This document shows, in pieces, positions 51,119 through 60,203 of a DNA stretch of 64,000 nucleotides. The DNA is from Candidatus Kaistella beijingensis (GTDB taxonomy: Bacteria; Bacteroidota; Bacteroidia; Flavobacteriales; Weeksellaceae), in contig NZ_CP071953.1 in NCBI RefSeq assembly GCF_020084865.1, forward strand, positions 186,001 to 250,000. The letters are read 5' to 3'. The first letter of the stretch is position 1. Each line of letters opens with the position of its first letter. The position numbers were made by a program, and so were the translations under genes. Below the pieces are notes generated by a model, which was given only the letters and a program-made list of their open reading frames with translations, had not been told where the DNA came from and did not search any database.

Positions 51119-52370
51119 ATTGCACCACTTTTGAGATTAGCTCCGTTCCTTTCGTTGCTGTGGCTGAAAACCAAAACTTTTTTACAAAGAAAAAAACAGA
51201 AAAAAAAGAAAGCCTTTTATCAGGTGGCGGGGCAAAAAATCCAAAAGGAAACGGAATAAGTCCCGAAGGGTGGCAAGGCAATGAAAATTAACTTGCGAAG
51301 CACCTTATTTGCATTGCCATTATGCCGTAGTCTTTTGGATTTTTTTTGGTGCGGTGGGCTTGTGCGTAGCCACCTACCTTTGCTTTCCTTTTTATTCTTT
51401 TTTCTTTTGGAAAATGTCTATTGACTACCTTTTATTAAATTCCAAAATTTCATTTGAGCGTTGGCAATGGGGCAAACACTTCGCAGTAAAAAATAAAGCA
51501 TACCATTATCTGAAGCGTTGGAAAAAAGCAAGGGTATGAGGTACGAAATACTCTTGCTGTGCGGTGCTGAAATAAGGTGTGCAGGCAATGGAACGGAATA
51601 AATGCAGGTAAATTTGGGTTTCGCCTACCGAAATGCAATGAAGTGAAATGACTAAACACTTTATTCAGCACATTGGCAATACAACCAATTAATGCTTTAT
51701 TTTTTTACTGCACCGCTGAAATGGGTGGTGGGGTGCTGTGGCAAAATGGGTGGGTGCGGTTGGGAAGAAAATACGGCTTCTGAACCCCGAAAAATATTAG
51801 CATTGGCATTTGTGCGGTGGGATATTTTTTCGGGGTGAAGACTATGGCATTGGATATTTTACATAATGTTATTATAGGACAGCCTGTGCGGTTGGATGCT
51901 TGCATAAGCGAGGCAAAAGGCTGTGCGAAGCGAACCTATAATGCCACATTATGTAAACATAGCTTCCACCGATTTGCATACTGGCATAAACGAAACGGTG
52001 GTGGTGGTTGGAGTGAAGTGTCTTTTTGCTTTGTTTTTTTCGCATTGGGACAGCTCTTTGCAACCGCAGGAACGAGGATTGCAATGTGCTGTTGAGCGTT
52101 GGCAAAAAACAACGCAAAAAGTATGACAGTTGCAAACGGTGGCAATGCCATAGAAGACAGACCAAGCGTTGGCTTTGTGCGATTGGGTCTGGCTAAAGCC
52201 GTATTTTTTCTGTGCGTAGGCAGAGCGTGGGTTGTATAGATTTGGTAGCAAAAGCATTTTTGCTATTGCTTCAATATTTCGATTTTTAAAAATAATATCT
52301 CACACATACAAACTTAAATCTCGAGTTTTGTAAAATTATTACGTTTTTTAGATTTAATTTTACGATTTAT
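51119..52370. other. 1.25-kb non-coding region with reiterated short words
   Basis: No convincing gene; several 60- to 100-codon frames on both strands overlap one another and have implausible composition. The words GCAATG/GCATTG with a neighbouring GGC and the word TGTGCGGT or TGTGCG recur many times. The base composition is richer in G than the flanks. It could be a transfer origin, a non-coding RNA or a decayed region. Confidence 0.55.
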
Positions 52371-52401
52371 TTGTTTTTAATTCCAGAATATAATATCTTT
52401 G
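52371..52401 (+). promoter_or_regulatory. Promoter of the AAA+/S8 pair
   Basis: TTG at 52371-52373 and TATCTTTG at 52394-52401 are 20 nt apart, a match to the Bacteroidota promoter. Transcription would start near 52408, 26 bp before the ATG at 52434. It shows why a start at 52371 is not the true one. Confidence 0.7.
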
Positions 52402-52433
52402 TATCACAAAATGTAACTTACAATCGAAATATT

Positions 52434-53528
52434 ATGTACACGGAAATACTAAGGATAATTGAAGGCGGACTGAATAAAGACACTAAAAAGGTTTTAAATT
52501 ATTCTAAAACGCTTGCTGAAAAGCTAGATGGAGATGGTAACCAAAAGTTGGCTAAGCTTATCCTTAAGACTATAGATAAAGGTCCCGCTACAACAGTGAC
52601 TATGGATGAATTACTTACAACGCCTGTTGACCAAGAAAGTCGTCTAAGTATTGTTGATGTAGAAGTTCCGTCGAAAGAGAAGAATTTAATCGTTCTACCT
52701 CAACTTGTAGAGAACAAGATTAGCGATTTTATTAATCTCGTAAAACATCAAAACGAATTGATTAGAAGTGGTATAGAAACGTCTAATACATTATTGCTAT
52801 TTGGAAAGCCTGGAGTTGGAAAAACAAGCGTTGCAAGATATATTTCTGAAAGTACCGGATTACCTCTTGTAATAGCAAGATTTGATGCAATCGTTTCTTC
52901 ACTTTTGGGAAATACAGCTAAGAACATCAGAAAAATATTTGAGTTTGCTGAAAACAAACCTTGCATTCTATTTCTTGATGAATTTGATGCAATTGCTAAA
53001 GCAAGGGATGACCAATATGAGTTAGGAGAATTAAAAAGGGTTATTAATAGCTTGCTTCAAAACATTGATGTCTTTGCTAAAAACAATATACTTATTGCAG
53101 CAACCAATCATCCAGAAATTTTAGATAAAGCAATTTGGAGAAGATTTAATACTGTTATCGAAATTGGTGCTCCTCAAGAAAATGAAATTGAAGAGCTTAT
53201 TAAAAACTTTGTTGATGATTTCAAAACCGATTTCATAAACGATGAAAAAAAGAAAGACAGATTAGTGAAACTTTTTGAAGGGAAAACACCATCAGATATA
53301 AAAGCTGTCATTAACAATGCAAAAGCACATACAATTATTCATAACAGTGATACCTTATCTTATGAAGATGTTATTATTGAACTATACGAATTTAATAATA
53401 ATGGAAATATTACTATTGAAAAGCTTGTTGAGTTCCTAAATGAGAATGGAGTACCACAAGCAACTATTGCCGAACGTATGAAAGTATCATTAAGACAAAT
53501 AAGAAACTATTTAAACAAACAAGCCTAA
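52434..53528 (+). CDS. AAA+ ATPase of an ATPase/S8-protease pair
   Basis: 364 residues from the ATG at 52434. A helical N-terminal part (1-110) precedes an AAA+ module: Walker A GKPGVGKT at 124-131, Walker B ILFLDEFD at 178-185, sensor 1 AATNH at about 222 and arginine finger WRRF at about 235-238. The C-terminus (IAERMKVSLRQIRNYLNKQ) is an HTH-like helix pair. The fold resembles FtsH/Vps4-type ATPases. It is followed 3 bp later by a subtilisin-like protease. ATPase-S8 pairs recur in defence islands; here I infer that the ATPase senses or delivers substrates to the protease. Confidence 0.85.
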   Translation: MYTEILRIIEGGLNKDTKKVLNYSKTLAEKLDGDGNQKLAKLILKTIDKGPATTVTMDELLTTPVDQESRLSIVDVEVPSKEKNLIVLPQLVENKISDFINLVKHQNELIRSGIETSNTLLLFGKPGVGKTSVARYISESTGLPLVIARFDAIVSSLLGNTAKNIRKIFEFAENKPCILFLDEFDAIAKARDDQYELGELKRVINSLLQNIDVFAKNNILIAATNHPEILDKAIWRRFNTVIEIGAPQENEIEELIKNFVDDFKTDFINDEKKKDRLVKLFEGKTPSDIKAVINNAKAHTIIHNSDTLSYEDVIIELYEFNNNGNITIEKLVEFLNENGVPQATIAERMKVSLRQIRNYLNKQA

Positions 53529-53531
53529 ACT

Positions 53532-55895
53532 ATGGAAAATAAAAATTTGCCAATTAAATTCTTTCAGAAAAGACAGAAAGATGAAATGGGAACAGAAGCT
53601 GGCGGAGGTCAAACAATCCCTAAATGGGCTTCTCAAGGACAGTTAAGAGAGAAATCAGAGTATATTAAAACAGTCTTGGCAGAAGTTTCCACTTCATTAG
53701 CCGAAAAAGTTAAAAAGAACAACTATATACCTTCAGTAGTAAAACTAAAGGTAAATGGCGATGCTTTAGCTAAAACCTACAGAAAAGAAATTGGTAATCT
53801 TTTCAATGTTGGTAAGCTGAATATAATTGGTGTGAGCGGTGAAGATGAAGTATTGATTAAAATCGACAACGAAAATGACCTAAAAGGCATTTTAAAAAAA
53901 TTCTCAAGTGTCAATTTTGAACTTCCAAATTATACTCATCAAATAGGTATTTCAGCGATTAATAACATAGAAGAATTTAAACCTCAAATTGACATTGAGG
54001 AAGAAGATGAAGAGCAAGTATATAAAGTAAAACTATTCAATTACGGCAATGCCGATTTGAACAATATCCTTATCAGAAGTTTCGAAAAGTACTGTAGAGA
54101 CAACAATATTGAATTTGAAAAAGCTGAATATTCAGACGAATTAAACATTTTCAGAATTAGCAAGGTAACTACCGATGATTTTGACGAATTGCGTGACTTT
54201 GACGGCATTCAGCTAATTACAGAAATGCCTACTTATAGCCTGACCTTAGATGAATTGACAGAAGAAAATGTTATTGAAATAAAACAGCCAAAGGAAGGTG
54301 CGAATTATCCAGTTGTAGGAGTTCTTGATACAGGGATTTCAAACATTCCACACCTTATTCCTTGGCTGCACAATAAAAGTTTCACCAAATATCACGAAGA
54401 TTATATTAATAAAGGACACGGTACTTTTGTAGCTGGCGTTTTGTTATACGGCGATAATTTGGAAGGTAAAGACTACACTGGTTTTGAAGGGTGTAAATTG
54501 TTTGAAGCCATAGTAATGCCTGATTTGAGTAAACAAAAAATATTTGAGGACGAATTAATTGAAAACATTAGGGAAGCAATCACTGACCATAATGAAATAA
54601 AAATATGGAATTTATCTCTTGGGACGGACAGAGAAGCCGATTTATATGAATTTTCAGATTTTGCAAAGGCATTAGATGAAATTCAAGAAGAAAACAATGT
54701 TTTGATATGCAAATCTGCAGGCAATTGTAATAATTTTAGAATTAATGCACCAAAAAGCAGAATAGCCAAATCTGCCGATACAGTTAGAGGACTTGTAGTT
54801 GGTTCTATTGCTCACGACAAGTTGGCTACAGATTACGCCGAGAAAAACAATTCATCTCCTTTTTCAAGAATTGGCCCAGGACCATCAAATTTGATAAAAC
54901 CTGATGTTGTTCATTTTGGTGGAAATGCTGGTTTAGATAACACCAACAAACTTGTTATTAACCCTGTTAAATCTTTCTCTTCAGATGGAAGTTTAGCAAA
55001 ACAAGTGGGAACCAGTTTTTCTACACCTCGTATTGCGGCTATAACGGCAGGCGTTCATTCAATGTTAAGTGAAGAGTTTAACCCTCTTCTTTTGAAAGCA
55101 CTTGTAATACATTCTGCAAAGTATCCAGAAGAAATGAGAATGACCATTGCAGAAAAAATTGATGCAGCAGGATTTGGAATGCCATCAAATATCAACGATA
55201 TTTTGTTTAATCAACCCAATGAAATTACATTAATCCTCCAAGACAACATAGAGAAAGGTTCTTTCATTGATATTCTTGATTTTCCATTTCCACAAAGTAT
55301 GATAGATGACGAAGGATATTTTTATGGAGAACTTACCGTAACACTTGTAACCTCTCCTATTTTGGAAGTATCACAAGGAGCTGAATATTGCCAATCGAAT
55401 ATTGATGTCTATTTAGGAAGCTATGATGAAAAAATTGAAAAAGATATAACTCAACCAAGGGTTAAAAACCCAATTGGAGCAGATGGAAGGCAAAATGTTT
55501 TAGCAACAAGCGTTTACAGTAAAAAGGCTATGAAGGATTTTGAGACTTCGTTTGCAAGTGAAAGAATGCTGCTATCTTATGGGGATAAATTCCAACCTGT
55601 AAAAAAATGGAGTGTAAATTTTGATGATTTCACACCAACTAATAAAGATAAGTTTTTAAAAGCACCTAAGAATTGGTACTTGAAACTTGAAGGACTTTTC
55701 AGGCATTTTACGGAAAGTAAGTGTGAAATTCAAAAAACCGTTCCGAGCCAAGAATTTTGTTTGGTCATAACAATTAAGGACACAAAAAAAAGAGGAAATA
55801 TTTACAATGAAGTTACGCAGCTCTTGAACAATTTTAGTTTCGTTCATAGCAACGTAAAAATAAGAGAAGAAGTAAGAATTAGATTAAATGGATAA
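53532..55895 (+). CDS. S8 (subtilisin-like) protease of the pair
   Basis: 787 residues without a signal peptide, so cytoplasmic, unusual for subtilases. The triad is complete: D266 (GVLDTGIS), H296 (GHGTFVAG) and S495 (GTSFSTPRIAA), with oxyanion N398 (SAGN). The first 250 residues are an unfamiliar regulatory region with acidic stretches (IDIEEEDEEQVY), and a beta-rich C-terminal domain follows (about 560-787). Lack of secretion and pairing with AAA+ argue for a regulated intracellular, perhaps abortive, protease. Confidence 0.88.
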   Translation: MENKNLPIKFFQKRQKDEMGTEAGGGQTIPKWASQGQLREKSEYIKTVLAEVSTSLAEKVKKNNYIPSVVKLKVNGDALAKTYRKEIGNLFNVGKLNIIGVSGEDEVLIKIDNENDLKGILKKFSSVNFELPNYTHQIGISAINNIEEFKPQIDIEEEDEEQVYKVKLFNYGNADLNNILIRSFEKYCRDNNIEFEKAEYSDELNIFRISKVTTDDFDELRDFDGIQLITEMPTYSLTLDELTEENVIEIKQPKEGANYPVVGVLDTGISNIPHLIPWLHNKSFTKYHEDYINKGHGTFVAGVLLYGDNLEGKDYTGFEGCKLFEAIVMPDLSKQKIFEDELIENIREAITDHNEIKIWNLSLGTDREADLYEFSDFAKALDEIQEENNVLICKSAGNCNNFRINAPKSRIAKSADTVRGLVVGSIAHDKLATDYAEKNNSSPFSRIGPGPSNLIKPDVVHFGGNAGLDNTNKLVINPVKSFSSDGSLAKQVGTSFSTPRIAAITAGVHSMLSEEFNPLLLKALVIHSAKYPEEMRMTIAEKIDAAGFGMPSNINDILFNQPNEITLILQDNIEKGSFIDILDFPFPQSMIDDEGYFYGELTVTLVTSPILEVSQGAEYCQSNIDVYLGSYDEKIEKDITQPRVKNPIGADGRQNVLATSVYSKKAMKDFETSFASERMLLSYGDKFQPVKKWSVNFDDFTPTNKDKFLKAPKNWYLKLEGLFRHFTESKCEIQKTVPSQEFCLVITIKDTKKRGNIYNEVTQLLNNFSFVHSNVKIREEVRIRLNG

Positions 55896-55924
55896 AAATT
55901 ACCAACAAAAAAAGACAAAAAAAT

Positions 55925-55955
55925 GTCTTAAAAGTTCCAGCTTTTAAGACAATAA
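55925..55955 (+). terminator. Terminator-like hairpin after the protease gene
   Basis: GTCTTAAAAG and CTTTTAAGAC, a perfect 10-bp stem with a 6-nt loop; only a weak T run follows. Confidence 0.6.
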
Positions 55956-56167
55956 TTTAAACCGGAATGTAGAAAGCAGTGTGTAGCTTATCGGGGTTGG
56001 TAACCCTTTGGCATTCCAATATTGAAAAGTTTCGTTTTGCAAAAGTAACTGTTTATTTTAATAAACATAGATTTTAATTAGTTTTTCAATAAAAAGTACG
56101 CACCGGGTAAAATTCCTAACTCCGTGAATGTAGAGGATAAGTTTTTAATAATTTAAAATTACATTTT

Positions 56168-56428
56168 ATGACGTTCGAAGGAGCAGTAATAAAAGAGCAA
56201 GGTGTATCATTTGCTATTGTTGTAGTAAAAGAATACGTATTGAATAGCCCTTCAGAGTGTAACAATGCAAGAAGCGGTTTTCAAACTATTTTTCCGAGAA
56301 TGCCAATCATTTTGATGGCTCAAAACAGCCGTGGTGTTCCAAGGTATCAAGGAAGAACAGATATTGTAAACTTCTTAGCAAATGTGCATCCATCTAGAAT
56401 ACCTTGGAAAAGGTACAATTACAATTGA
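56168..56428 (+). CDS. Small hypothetical protein
   Basis: 86 residues: MTFEGAVIKEQGVSFAIVVV, VLNSPSECNNARSGFQTIF, then IILMAQNSRGVPRYQGRTDI. It has the look of a small, compact, conserved domain; this family is frequent in Bacteroidota accessory DNA but has no known role. First gene of a three-gene run. Confidence 0.68.
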   Translation: MTFEGAVIKEQGVSFAIVVVKEYVLNSPSECNNARSGFQTIFPRMPIILMAQNSRGVPRYQGRTDIVNFLANVHPSRIPWKRYNYN

Positions 56429-56451
56429 TTAACTAATTAAAATTTAAAAAA

Positions 56452-56778
56452 ATGTCAAAGTACATTATTCGTAAAACGTCCAACGGACAATATTGGTGGG
56501 TTTTAAAAGCTCCAAATGGAGAAACCCTATTAACAAGTGAAACTTATACTACAAAGCAAAACTGCCAAGGCGGTATTGCGAGCAGTAAAGTTAGTGTTGC
56601 TGATGCTAACTTTAGACGATTGACATCGGTAAGAAATGAACCTTATTTTACTCAGAACTCTAATAACTACCAAGTATTGGGAACGAGTGAAATGTATTCA
56701 TCAACCTACAATCGAGACAATGGTATAGAAGCCGTAAAGCGATATGCTCCAAACGCAGTAATTGAAGATTTATCTTAA
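56452..56778 (+). CDS. YegP-like DUF1508 protein
   Basis: 108 residues with two DUF1508 repeats: YIIRKTSNGQYWWVLKAPNG then ILTSETYTTKQNCQGGI-like text, and YFTQNSNNYQVLGTSEMYSS then RDNGIEAVKRYAPNAVIEDL. YegP-type proteins are small and cytoplasmic, with no established role. The start is 24 bp after the preceding stop. Confidence 0.85.
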   Translation: MSKYIIRKTSNGQYWWVLKAPNGETLLTSETYTTKQNCQGGIASSKVSVADANFRRLTSVRNEPYFTQNSNNYQVLGTSEMYSSTYNRDNGIEAVKRYAPNAVIEDLS

Positions 56779-56803
56779 GTATCAACTTTTAAATTTAAAG
56801 GAA

Positions 56804-56977
56804 ATGGCAACTAATCCTCCTAAAGGTGACGGGCATAGAAATGGTGCCGTAAGAGACAGAAGTCAAACATATAATCCAAAAACTGAAACTTGGGTAAAAA
56901 GAGATAGTGATACTGGACGTTTTATGGATGTCAAGAAAGACGGTACACCATTTAAAGGTGTTCGCAAAGAAAAATAA
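56804..56977 (+). CDS. Small hydrophilic hypothetical protein
   Basis: 57 residues from the ATG at 56804 (MATNPPKGDGHRNGAVRDRS). It is rich in Lys, Arg, Asp and Gly, with TETWVKRDSDTGRFMDVKKD, a motif common in small conserved proteins of Bacteroidota. I reject the upstream start at 56762, which lies inside the previous gene. It ends just before a terminator. Confidence 0.7.
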   Translation: MATNPPKGDGHRNGAVRDRSQTYNPKTETWVKRDSDTGRFMDVKKDGTPFKGVRKEK

Positions 56978-57000
56978 GATGTATCTTATTTTTTTTACAA

Positions 57001-57040
57001 AATAGGCTATTCTGTATTTCAGAATAGCCTATTTCTTTTT
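57001..57040 (+). terminator. Terminator after the DUF1508 operon
   Basis: AATAGGCTATTCTG and CAGAATAGCCTATT form a perfect 14-bp stem with a five-base loop, followed by TCTTTTT. Confidence 0.92.
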
Positions 57041-57043
57041 AAG

Positions 57044-57277
57044 TAAGTAGGATAAGTAACTTTTGCCAAAAAGATTTTTTTGTATTTCGCAGAAATATAA
57101 AAACTGATTTATTGGGCTGTATGAGGGCAAAATGGTAAACCGCAGGTTTCCATTTGCACCGAATAGTTTTGTTATGGTTTGTTTTTTATCGCAGATAAAA
57201 AATAAAAAATGTTTTTGCCCGAAAAAGGTTATCTTACTTATCCCCCTAAACTAATGTAATGAGGTGCATTCTGCACC
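57044..57277. repeat. Duplicated structured non-coding element, copy A
   Basis: Begins AGTAGGATAAGTAAC and ends with GGTTATCTTACTTATCC, an inverted repeat, then GGTGCATTCTGCACC. Inside lies the hairpin TTTTTTATC-GCA-GATAAAAAA (57182-57202). Copy B at 57372 has the same order. Confidence 0.75.
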
Positions 57278-57371
57278 GAATTAAAATCAAAAAGCGAAGC
57301 GTATTTGAATGAACAAAAATTATTCATTCTATACTATTATTATAGTAATGCAATTCAACGCAAAATAAGAA

Positions 57372-57608
57372 GATAAGTAGGATAACTACATTTCAGTAAA
57401 AGAATATTTTTTTATTCCGCAGGAATTAAAAAAAATGATTTATCGGGATTATCGGAAGTAAAATAATGAAGTGTAAAGGTTAGTTTGCTTTATATTGTAT
57501 TGTTTTGGCTTGTTTTTTAGCGAAGCTAAAAAATGAAAATTCTTTTTGTTCAAAAAAGGTTATCTTACTTATCCACTCCATATAATGAAAAAAGGTGCAT
57601 TTTGCACC
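57372..57608. repeat. Duplicated structured non-coding element, copy B
   Basis: Same order as copy A: AAGTAGGATAACTAC, hairpin TTTTTTAGC-GAA-GCTAAAAAA (57513-57533), GGTTATCTTACTTATCC, then GGTGCATTTTGCACC. The hairpin stem differs from copy A by a compensatory change. The last hairpin, read on the minus strand, is followed by TTTTTT and could terminate the primase gene. Confidence 0.75.
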
Positions 57609-57618
57609 TTTTAGAAAT

Positions 57619-59793
57619 TCAGAACGGTAATCCTGTTTGCTCTGGTGGTTTGGGCGGTTCGGGTGGTGGTTCTTTTTCCCTGTTTTGATTGTCCACTTCT
57701 TCCCAAGTCAATTCTTTTACGGCATACACATAACCGCTTTTTTTGGATAACCTTAAATAACCGTGTTTCTTCAATGCTTTGCCTAACTTCATAACTGTAC
57801 CGTCTGTGATGTTCAGCTTTGCCCGCTCTGCTAATTTGGTGGCTATCTGTGTGGTGTTCAGAAAATTGTTTGCTGTATCTCTGTCGGCTAATTCAAACCA
57901 CGTTAAAAGCAATTCTTCTTCGGGGCTTCGGATTTGGTATTGTTCGTTGTTCAGGTTGATTTCTTTTATTTCTTCCTGATTGAACCAATAACGGAAACCG
58001 TCTTTATAGAGTTGCCTTGCCTGTGCATACGCTTGGTTGATGTCAATGTTATGTGTGTACTCGATGTGTTCCACTTCAAAACACAGGAAACGCCTCGAAC
58101 CTGTTGTATCATTTAAAAATTGGGCGGTGTTTACACTGCCTGCAAACGAAGCCCTGCGGGGCAGGGTTTCGTTGTTGTGTCCGTATGCTTTACGCATACG
58201 GATATGTGTTTTAGTAATCAATTCTTTTAACGTACCGATTTCGGTACGGTTTAAGTTTTCGAGTTCGTCCAAATTGATAAGCATACATTCCGCTAAATGT
58301 ATCAAGGTGTCTTTATTGTTTGGGTTTATTGTACCTGAAAACATATAATCCTTTAAAGGCTTTGGTATCAGCTTTTCTATCCACGTTGTTTTTCCTACGC
58401 CTTGTTTGCCACTAAATACAATTACGGTCTGATTTATTGCTTTATCATTGGTTACACAAGCCACCATTGCGACAAACCATTTTTTAAAACATACCTGCCA
58501 TAAATCCTGCTTTGTCGTTGTAATAGTATTGGCAAGCTCTGTGATGTAGTCGGTTTCATCTTCATTGTTCGACAGGTTATCAAAATAATTTTTGAATGGG
58601 TCGAACTGTTCGCAATAATCGGAACGTAACAAATTGCGTAATGTGTTGATGTTACATTTTACTTTTGCTTTGAGTATTTCTCTCAATACGGAATTTTCTA
58701 CAAAATCCGTTACAGGTTTCCAAAGCGTAGCTTTGGTAGCCTTGTACTCCAACTTTCCCGAAACTACGTTATAGCGAAAGCTATAACGGTAATTCAAAAA
58801 GGTTTCCAATCGGTCTATGAAACTCGGTTTTTCTTCTTCCTCGTCTGTATCATCTTCAGATGATTTTATGCTTTTGGATTGCTCGGAAATTTCGCCATTT
58901 GGCGAAATGGATAAGGTGCTTTTGTTATGTTCGTAGGTGTTGTTATAGGCACTGTTTACCGTTGTTGCTACTTCCTTTGCATCATAATTATAATCAGAAA
59001 GAATATAGCCCATTGCCATAGGCAATGGCACTCCTTTACGATTAAGGTTGCAAGCCAATAAATGCACAAAGTTGTTTCTATTGCCATTTACATAGCTTTC
59101 TTTCTTCTCGGTAAATCTTACGCAATGTTCATACGTTGCCAAATAATCATTACTAAATTTTTCGGTAGAAAAACCATTGCTTGCAATGGTTGGCGGCTCG
59201 GGTTCTGCTCCCTGCTCTTGGTTAAAGTAGGGGCTTAAATGTTCGGTTGAAATTACAGGATATACGGTTGCATTTTCATTGAAATATAAATCCGTGTCGT
59301 AAGACACGAAGCAAAGGCGTGTAACGTCTTTGCCCGATTTGTCAATAGGCAATTCTAAAAAATCTTCATAGAATTTTTGTAGGGTTATAAAGGCTTCCTT
59401 GTGGTTTTCTTGTGATGAATTGACTTTGACAAAGATTTTTAAACCGTTTCCCGATGGACTGATAAAAGCCGAATAAGTGTAGGGCGTTTCCTGTGCCAAT
59501 GCTAAAGCATTGGTAAGCTGTTCTTTGGTAAGTTTATCAATATCCAATACTACAATTTGCGTGTACGCTGTAAGATATTCCAACTTTCTACCGCCTTTAA
59601 AAGAAGCCGAAGGTGTGAAAGCGGGCAAAGATTTCTTTGCCCTTTCGTATGCTTCCATTTTGCTCTCTGCAAGCGACTTTCTTAAATAAGTTATCACATT
59701 GATATACTTACCTGTTTTGATGTCGTTCAATACCTCAATGATTTTTTGGTTCTCTACCACTTCATTGAAGTTTTTAAAAATACTTACTACCAT
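57619..59793 (-). CDS. BT4734/VirE-type primase-helicase
   Basis: 724 residues. The N-terminal part carries the BT4734-like primase region (YLTAYTQIVVLDIDKLTKEQ, then FISPSGNGLKIFVKVN). The C-terminal part is a VirE/VapE-type SF3-like ATPase with Walker A FSGKQGVGKTTW (about 455-465), Walker B MLINLDELENL and RRASFAGSVNTAQFLNDTTG, RRFLCFEVEHI. Such proteins drive replication of mobile elements. The C-terminus is Pro-rich (EPPPEPPKPPEQ). The excisionase-like gene is 39 bp upstream. Confidence 0.88.
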   Translation of the reverse strand: MVVSIFKNFNEVVENQKIIEVLNDIKTGKYINVITYLRKSLAESKMEAYERAKKSLPAFTPSASFKGGRKLEYLTAYTQIVVLDIDKLTKEQLTNALALAQETPYTYSAFISPSGNGLKIFVKVNSSQENHKEAFITLQKFYEDFLELPIDKSGKDVTRLCFVSYDTDLYFNENATVYPVISTEHLSPYFNQEQGAEPEPPTIASNGFSTEKFSNDYLATYEHCVRFTEKKESYVNGNRNNFVHLLACNLNRKGVPLPMAMGYILSDYNYDAKEVATTVNSAYNNTYEHNKSTLSISPNGEISEQSKSIKSSEDDTDEEEEKPSFIDRLETFLNYRYSFRYNVVSGKLEYKATKATLWKPVTDFVENSVLREILKAKVKCNINTLRNLLRSDYCEQFDPFKNYFDNLSNNEDETDYITELANTITTTKQDLWQVCFKKWFVAMVACVTNDKAINQTVIVFSGKQGVGKTTWIEKLIPKPLKDYMFSGTINPNNKDTLIHLAECMLINLDELENLNRTEIGTLKELITKTHIRMRKAYGHNNETLPRRASFAGSVNTAQFLNDTTGSRRFLCFEVEHIEYTHNIDINQAYAQARQLYKDGFRYWFNQEEIKEINLNNEQYQIRSPEEELLLTWFELADRDTANNFLNTTQIATKLAERAKLNITDGTVMKLGKALKKHGYLRLSKKSGYVYAVKELTWEEVDNQNREKEPPPEPPKPPEQTGLPF

Positions 59794-59832
59794 AACTTCC
59801 GATTTTTAAGATTGATAAAACCATTGCCTACA

Positions 59833-60114
59833 TTACTTCTTAGCAAATGCTTTGTTGTAATGCTCCTGCAATAGTTTTTCTACGTCTGAAAGTTTGTAGT
59901 AAATTTTGTTGCCTACCTGTGAGAATGAAATACGCCCCTCATCACGCCACGTCTGGGCGGTTCGTTTGGAAATTTTCATCAGCATTAAAAACTCCTGATT
60001 GTCTAAAAACGTGTCCTTTTTAGGTTCGTTCTTTGCATTAAGGCGTTGGGTAATTTCGTCCAACCTTGCTACCAACTCTGTGTATTGGTCTTTTGATAAA
60101 ATAATTGCTTCCAT
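59833..60114 (-). CDS. Excisionase-type HTH protein
   Basis: 93 residues. The HTH is NQEFLMLMKISKRTAQTWRD, EGRISFSQVGNKIYYKLSDV, the MerR-like/HTH_17 pattern of excisionases and element regulators. The N-terminal part is a coiled coil (DQYTELVARLDEITQRLN). Sits directly before the primase-helicase, as often in Bacteroidota conjugative elements, where it helps control excision or replication. Confidence 0.85.
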   Translation of the reverse strand: MEAIILSKDQYTELVARLDEITQRLNAKNEPKKDTFLDNQEFLMLMKISKRTAQTWRDEGRISFSQVGNKIYYKLSDVEKLLQEHYNKAFAKK

Positions 60115-60203
60115 TTGTATAAATATTTATGATTATAGAAGCAAAGGACAGCAACATAAAAAAGTCATTATGTCCGTACTTGGTCTTTCGGGACAAGATT
60201 TAT

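Noticed and set aside
51309..52257. Overlapping frames on both strands in the gene-free island region
   Set aside because: Several frames compete over the same DNA, with odd Cys/His/Gln-rich composition and no family resemblance.
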